Assembly (NCBI GenBank): GCA_016302005.1
Contig: JAEDOK010000024.1
Span: forward strand, 1 to 16,179
From: Oscillospiraceae bacterium
GTDB taxonomy: Bacteria; Bacillota_A; Clostridia; Oscillospirales; Oscillospiraceae
Length of the DNA: 16,179 bases
Reading direction: 5' to 3'
In this document: one piece after another, positions 12,463-16,179 of the stretch
Position numbering within the stretch: position 1 is the stretch's first letter
Layout of the letters: every line of letters begins with the position of its first letter
The notes under the pieces: model-generated
What the model was told of the DNA's origin: nothing
What the model saw: only the letters and a program-made list of their open reading frames with translations
Databases searched by the model: none
Translations under genes and position numbers: made by a program

Positions 12463-12489
12463 CAGCCCTGCCGTGAATCGGCAGGGCTG
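12463..12489 (-). terminator. Terminator between convergent genes
   Basis: CAGCCCTGCCG (12463-12473) pairs perfectly with CGGCAGGGCTG (12479-12489) around TGAAT. On the minus strand it is followed by CTTTTCATT, so it best terminates the TRIC-like gene. It may also stop the convergent oxidoreductase transcript, although the + side lacks a T-run. Confidence 0.75.
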
Positions 12490-12517
12490 TCGGTTGCAGA
12501 ACGGGACAGTTCCCCGC

Positions 12518-13153
12518 TCACTCCACATCGTCCACTCTGGGCAGATTCCAGCGGAAATAGGCCGACAGGAGGCGGATGATCAGCACCAGCAGCATGGCGA
12601 TCAGCATCGCGGCGTACTGCGGCAGACGCGGCCAGAGCAGCACGCAGACGATCGCGCCGATCAGCGACGCACAGGCGTAGATGTGCTTGACGAGGATGTA
12701 GGGCGTGTTGCCCGCGAGGACGTCGCGGATCATGCCGCCGCCGACGCCGGTCAGCACGCCGACAAAGACGAGCAGGAAGGTGCTGCGGTCGGGCGAGAAG
12801 GACAGGGCATTCCAGATGCCCATTACGGTGAACACGCCGAGGCCGACCGAGTCCATCACGAGCAGGGCAGCGTCAAAGAGCTTGGCATTGTGCATCAGAT
12901 GATGCCGCACCCACGGGATGAACAGGACAATGGCTGTTCCGATGGCGACCATGGCGCACGTCGGGTCGCGGAAGGCAAGCGGCGGCGTGATACCGAGAAT
13001 GACGTCACGCAGGATGCCGCCGCCGACGGCGGTGACGACGCCGAGCACGATGACGCCCAGCAGATCCATATGCTTTTTCATTGCGATCAGTGCGCCGGAG
13101 GCGGCGAAGGCGACCGTGCCGATCAGCTCCAGGACCTTAACAAAGACTTCCAA
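12518..13153 (-). CDS. TRIC/UPF0126 family membrane protein (putative cation channel)
   Basis: 211 residues from TTG 13153, with GGGGGA 7 nt upstream on the minus strand. Seven hydrophobic segments are arranged as two homologous halves, each with the signature GxxTxxGGGxxRD: GVVTAVGGGILRD at 38-50 and GVLTGVGGGMIRD at 132-144. This duplication is diagnostic of the bacterial UPF0126/YicG family. Its structures show trimeric intracellular cation (TRIC) type K+/Na+ channels, with the glycine-rich kinks in the pore helices. Acts in the cytoplasmic membrane; physiological role in bacteria is uncertain (a glycine-transport link has been suggested for some). It is separated from murA by a terminator, so it probably has its own promoter, but none is obvious in the 60-bp gap. 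Confidence 0.88.
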   Translation of the reverse strand: MEVFVKVLELIGTVAFAASGALIAMKKHMDLLGVIVLGVVTAVGGGILRDVILGITPPLAFRDPTCAMVAIGTAIVLFIPWVRHHLMHNAKLFDAALLVMDSVGLGVFTVMGIWNALSFSPDRSTFLLVFVGVLTGVGGGMIRDVLAGNTPYILVKHIYACASLIGAIVCVLLWPRLPQYAAMLIAMLLVLIIRLLSAYFRWNLPRVDDVE

Positions 13154-13167
13154 AGCAATTCCCCCAA

Positions 13168-13197
13168 AAAATGCACATCCGAACGGATGTGCATTTT
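13168..13197 (-). terminator. Terminator of murA
   Basis: AAAATGCACATCC (13168-13180) pairs with GGATGTGCATTTT (13185-13197) around CGAAC/GAAC. On the minus strand the stem continues into a run of T, giving a strong terminator 17 bp after the murA stop. It is near-symmetric, but no + gene feeds it. Confidence 0.85.
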
Positions 13198-13213
13198 ATT
13201 TTGTGCCGCGAGA

Positions 13214-14506
13214 TCAGCCGGCGACGGAAACGGCTCTTCCGACGGGCGTCTCCACGCGCTTGATCGTTGCGCCGAGGCCCTGCAGCTTGCCGATCAGGTT
13301 CTCGTAGCCGCGCTCGATATACTCGATCTCTTCAATCACGGTCGTGCCGTCGGCGGCGAGACCCGCGATCACCATCGCCGCACCCGCACGCAGGTCGCAC
13401 GCGTGGACGACGCAGCCGTGGAGCTTGTCCACGCCGGTGATGACGGCGACCTTCGTGTCGACCTTGATGGCGGCGCCCATGCGGTTAAGCTCCGCGCAGT
13501 AGCCGAAGCGGGTGTCGTAGATGCTCTCCGTGATGACGCTCACGCCGGAGGCCAGCGCCATGCAGACGGCGATCTGCGGCTGCATATCGGTCGGAAAGCC
13601 CGGATAGGGAAGCGTTTTCACGTTCGCACGGCGCAGATGCGAGGTGCGCTGGACGCGGATGGCGTCGTCATATTCGGTGACCTTCGCGCCCATCTCGCGC
13701 AGCTTGGCGCTGATGGTGTCCATGTGCTTGGGGATGACGTTCTGCACTAAAACGTCGCCGCCGACTGCCGCGACCGCCGCCATATAGGTGCCGGCCTCGA
13801 TCTGATCGGGGATGATGGAGTAGAAGCCGCCGCGCAGCGCCTTGACGCCGCGGATCTTGATGACGTCCGTGCCGGCGCCGGAGACCTTCGCGCCCATCGC
13901 GTTGAGGAAGTTGGCGAGGTCGACGATGTGCGGCTCCTTGGCGGCGTTTTCGATGATGGTCGTGCCGCCGGCGAGGACGGCGCCGATCATGATGTTCATT
14001 GTCGCGCCGACCGAGACGACGTCGAGGTTGACTCTGCCGCCGGTCAGGCCGCCGTCCGGCGCACTTGCGCAGACGAAGCCGTTTTGCAGCGTGACCTCGG
14101 CGCCCATGGCCTCGAAGCCCTTGATGTGCTGGTCGATGGGACGCGGGCCGAAATTGCAGCCGCCGGGCAGGGCGACGCGTGCGTGACCGAAGCGGCCAAG
14201 CTGTGCGCCGATGAAATAGTAGGATGCGCGGATGCGGCGCACGAGGGCGTCGGACGCCTCGCTGTCGCGCACATGGGCGCAGGTGATCTCCAGGGTGTTC
14301 GGGCTGAGGCGGCGGATCTGTGCGCCCATGCTGTCGAGGATCTCAAGCAGCAGGCGGACGTCGGAAATATCCGGCACGTTTTCGATACGGCAGGTGCCGT
14401 TGACAAGTAAAGTTGCGGGAAGGATAGCAACGGCGGCGTTTTTTGCGCCGCTGATGGTTACGGTCCCGTGGAGCGGTTTCCCGCCCTCGATCATATATTG
14501 AATCAT
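13214..14506 (-). CDS. murA: UDP-N-acetylglucosamine 1-carboxyvinyltransferase
   Basis: 430 residues; catalyses transfer of enolpyruvate from PEP to UDP-GlcNAc, the first committed step of peptidoglycan synthesis, in the cytoplasm. I chose ATG 14506 (MIQYMIEGGKPLHG) rather than ATG 14521 because AGAGGG lies 6 nt upstream and this start places the substrate-binding pair exactly at K22/N23 (SGAKNAAV). The active-site cysteine is C117 in LPGGCNFGPRP (C115 in E. coli), so fosfomycin sensitivity is expected. PGFPTDMQPQ holds the catalytic-base Asp (D305 in E. coli). The two EPSP-synthase-like domains look complete. Clostridia often carry two paralogues (MurA/MurZ); which one this is cannot be told here. 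Transcribed from its own promoter and closed by its own terminator. Confidence 0.96.
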   Translation of the reverse strand: MIQYMIEGGKPLHGTVTISGAKNAAVAILPATLLVNGTCRIENVPDISDVRLLLEILDSMGAQIRRLSPNTLEITCAHVRDSEASDALVRRIRASYYFIGAQLGRFGHARVALPGGCNFGPRPIDQHIKGFEAMGAEVTLQNGFVCASAPDGGLTGGRVNLDVVSVGATMNIMIGAVLAGGTTIIENAAKEPHIVDLANFLNAMGAKVSGAGTDVIKIRGVKALRGGFYSIIPDQIEAGTYMAAVAAVGGDVLVQNVIPKHMDTISAKLREMGAKVTEYDDAIRVQRTSHLRRANVKTLPYPGFPTDMQPQIAVCMALASGVSVITESIYDTRFGYCAELNRMGAAIKVDTKVAVITGVDKLHGCVVHACDLRAGAAMVIAGLAADGTTVIEEIEYIERGYENLIGKLQGLGATIKRVETPVGRAVSVAG

Positions 14507-14575
14507 TTCATACCCTCTCATATCAGGAGTATATGCAATATCTTGTTGTTAAGTAAGCCAAAATGAGGCATATTG

Positions 14576-14604
14576 AGTATATCATACCAGATACGGCTTG
14601 TAAA
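14576..14604 (-). promoter_or_regulatory. Sigma-A-type promoter of murA
   Basis: On the minus strand, TTTACA (14599-14604) is followed after exactly 17 bp by TATACT (14576-14581), preceded by TG-A (extended -10). It lies about 70 bp upstream of the murA start, leaving a leader with the repeated GAGTATAT element. Confidence 0.75.
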
Positions 14605-14635
14605 GAGGAAATAACAAATCGGTTGCAGAAAAATA

Positions 14636-15958
14636 TCAATTGTTTCGGCGCAGACCCTTCGGATAATGATTTTTCAGAACGCCGTCCGCTCCGCGTGCCC
14701 AGCCGAGCCCGTGACCGCCGGCGGTAACGAGCGTCCAGCCGCGGCAGTCTGCCGGCAGCGTTTCGCCGCGCAGATAGGCGGCGATCTCGTGGCTGTCGGC
14801 GGGGAAATCCGCGCAATTTGGAAACGTTTCCAATGACAGCGCCAGCGCGTGCGCCGGAATAAAGCGCCCTTTGCGCACCTCACCCAGCTCCAATCCCGCG
14901 CGCAGCACGCGCAGGCCGCGCAGCTCCGGCGTCTCCTCCGGCGCGAGGAACCAGGTGTCTCCGAAACAGACGGGAATGCCGCTGAGCGCAATGCCGTTTT
15001 CCGCGAAAAAAGCGGAAATTTCGGCGGGAAGCTGCGCTGCGTGTTCGGCGGGGACGTCGTTTTGCCTGTCGCCGCTGCGCACGAGCACGGCGGCAAAATG
15101 CCCCTCGCCGCGCAGCTGGTGCGGGAACAGGCGCAGGGTGTTTTCGATGCCCTCGGCGGGGTCGTCGATCCAATCGGGTCTGCCGCGGTCAAAATACGGC
15201 GCGTCACAGGGAAGGATGGAAAAATCGGGATGCCTGTGCAAAAACGCGCTGATGACGCCCTCGTTTTCCTCCGGCGAGAAGGTGCAGGTGGAATAGACCA
15301 GGCGTCCGCCCTGCCGGAGCATAGCTGCGGCGGATTCCAGAATTTCGGCCTGCCGTGCGGCGCACATCGAAACCGTTTCCTCGCTCCAATCGCTGACAGC
15401 GGCGTCCTCCTTGCGGAACATCCCCTCGCCGGAGCAGGGCGCGTCGACGAGAACCCGGTCAAAATAGAGGGGGAAGCGCTCCGCCAGCTTTGCGGGGTGT
15501 TCATTCAGCACGAGGGCGTTTTTTACGCCCATGCGCTCGATGTTTGATGATAAGATGCGTGCGCGTTTCGGATGGATCTCGTTGCACACGAGCAGGCCGC
15601 GTCCGCGCATGGCGGCGGCGAGCTGCGTCGTCTTCCCGCCGGGGGCGGCGCACAGGTCGAGCACGCGCTGCCCCGGCTGTGCGTCCAGCAGCGGCGCGGG
15701 CGCCATCGCGCTCGGCTCCTGCAGGTAGTACAGCCCGGCCTCGTGCCAGGGGTGCAGCCCCGGCCGCAGCGCGGGATCGTAGTAGTAGCCGTTCGGCGCC
15801 CAGCCGACCCGCTCACCGCAGAAGGGCAGAGGAGAAGTGCATTTTAGCGGGTTGAGGCGAATGCCGACGTTGCGCGGCAGCTCGTACGACGCAAGAAAGG
15901 CGTCAAACTCCGCGCCGAGCAGCCGGCGCATCCGCGCGAGAAAAGCATCAGGGAGCAT
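14636..15958 (-). CDS. rsmF: RsmF-type 16S rRNA (cytosine-C5)-methyltransferase
   Basis: 440 residues from ATG 15958, with GGAGG 5 nt upstream. SAM-dependent NOL1/NOP2/Sun family: motif I VLDLCAAPGGKT (99-110) binds SAM. The two catalytic cysteines are C175 in DAPCSGEGMFRK and C225 in STCTFSPEENE, the latter acting as nucleophile. A C-terminal extension (~300-440) contains the RsmF-type linker and PUA-like RNA-binding region, ending LKNHYPKGLRRNN, which distinguishes RsmF/YebU relatives from RsmB. The expected reaction is m5C formation on 16S rRNA (position 1407 in E. coli); the Gram-positive homologues may modify additional positions. Complete, with its own promoter; no terminator seen before the murA promoter. 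Confidence 0.88.
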   Translation of the reverse strand: MLPDAFLARMRRLLGAEFDAFLASYELPRNVGIRLNPLKCTSPLPFCGERVGWAPNGYYYDPALRPGLHPWHEAGLYYLQEPSAMAPAPLLDAQPGQRVLDLCAAPGGKTTQLAAAMRGRGLLVCNEIHPKRARILSSNIERMGVKNALVLNEHPAKLAERFPLYFDRVLVDAPCSGEGMFRKEDAAVSDWSEETVSMCAARQAEILESAAAMLRQGGRLVYSTCTFSPEENEGVISAFLHRHPDFSILPCDAPYFDRGRPDWIDDPAEGIENTLRLFPHQLRGEGHFAAVLVRSGDRQNDVPAEHAAQLPAEISAFFAENGIALSGIPVCFGDTWFLAPEETPELRGLRVLRAGLELGEVRKGRFIPAHALALSLETFPNCADFPADSHEIAAYLRGETLPADCRGWTLVTAGGHGLGWARGADGVLKNHYPKGLRRNN

Positions 15959-16002
15959 AAAAACCTCCGATGAAAGCCTGAATTAACGCTGTTTTCTGCG
16001 CT

Positions 16003-16031
16003 ATCATAGCATAGATGCGGAAAAAAAACAA
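16003..16031 (-). promoter_or_regulatory. Promoter of the rRNA methyltransferase gene
   Basis: On the minus strand TTGTTT (16026-16031) is followed by a 17-bp spacer and TATGAT (16003-16008), with TG-C directly before it (extended -10). The start codon lies 45 bp downstream. Confidence 0.65.
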
Positions 16032-16104
16032 GACGCTTTTCGCCGCACGCTTTGCAGCGGCAGGAAAGAGAAAACGACTTTTTTTGAAAAAACGAAAAAA
16101 AGTG

Positions 16105-16133
16105 TTGACAAAGCGCGACTGCCTCGCTATAAT
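16105..16133 (+). promoter_or_regulatory. Consensus promoter driving the tRNA
   Basis: TTGACA (16105-16110), a 17-bp spacer and TATAAT (16128-16133) match the sigma-A consensus exactly. The tRNA begins 20 bp after the -10. An A/T-rich UP-like tract (16080-16100) precedes the -35. It diverges from the methyltransferase promoter. Confidence 0.9.
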
Positions 16134-16153
16134 AATCATGCTCTGTTTGAGAT

Positions 16154-16179
16154 GCCGGTATAGCTCAGCCGGTAGAGCA
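16154..16179 (+). tRNA. 5' end of a tRNA gene (identity not determinable)
   Basis: GCCGGTA (acceptor 5' strand), TA, then GCTC-AGCCGGTA-GAGC form a normal D arm, and the window ends one base later. The anticodon is outside. The 5' sequence is common in threonine and some other tRNAs of Clostridia, so I do not assign an amino acid. Confidence 0.85.

Noticed and set aside
12374..13750. Long + strand ORF of 458 codons opposite the TRIC-like and murA genes
   Set aside because: High-GC antisense shadow, very His/Asp/Arg-rich; the minus-strand genes have full family motifs and ribosome sites.

Overview
The window looks like a Firmicutes chromosome, probably Clostridia/Oscillospirales. The signs are strong Shine-Dalgarno sequences, several TTG/GTG starts, a GC-rich housekeeping block and clostridial-type phage genes. 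This is inferred from gene content and codon style, not from a database search. It has three parts: the right end of a damaged prophage (1 to about 9517), a scar of tRNA fragments and palindromes with a REP-associated transposase (about 9473-10430), and ordinary chromosome (about 10555 to the end).

Prophage (all genes on +). The 3' end of a primase/helicase-like gene is followed by about 520 bp of AT-rich non-coding DNA. That DNA carries seven copies of GGGTGAGG in both orientations, a good candidate replication origin or operator cluster. A tightly packed early/middle operon follows: an unknown protein, a Zn-finger protein, a VRR-NUC nuclease, a Zn-ribbon protein, a sigma-70-region-4-like regulator and a small ribbon-helix-helix-like protein. 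It stops at a strong terminator. Terminase and portal genes would be expected next but are absent. Instead there is a scaffold-like gene without a recognisable start, then one 5-kb ORF. This ORF joins the first ~198 residues of a major capsid protein in frame to a large polyvalent/internal virion protein (LPD3-like plus ART-like domains and a long C-terminal region). The element therefore appears to have lost most of its morphogenesis genes in at least two deletions. A small frameshifted gene and a terminator close it.

Scar. The prophage ends in the 3' half of a tRNA-Thr(GGT) gene, from anticodon loop to CCA, which is the expected attR. A second, shorter copy of the same tRNA 3' end plus its terminator lies 171 bp further on, suggesting repeated integration or duplication at this tRNA. 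Next comes a RAYT (HUH Y1 transposase) gene on the minus strand. GTAG-headed REP palindromes flank it, and two full REP palindromes lie inside its reading frame.

Chromosome. An AT-rich gene for a small membrane-anchored protein and a tiny HTH ORF precede a DAO-type FAD oxidoreductase with a compact C-terminal Rieske centre. On the minus strand follow a TRIC/UPF0126 membrane protein, murA and an RsmF-type rRNA m5C methyltransferase. Upstream promoters are readable for the last two. The window ends in the first 26 nt of a tRNA with a near-perfect promoter.
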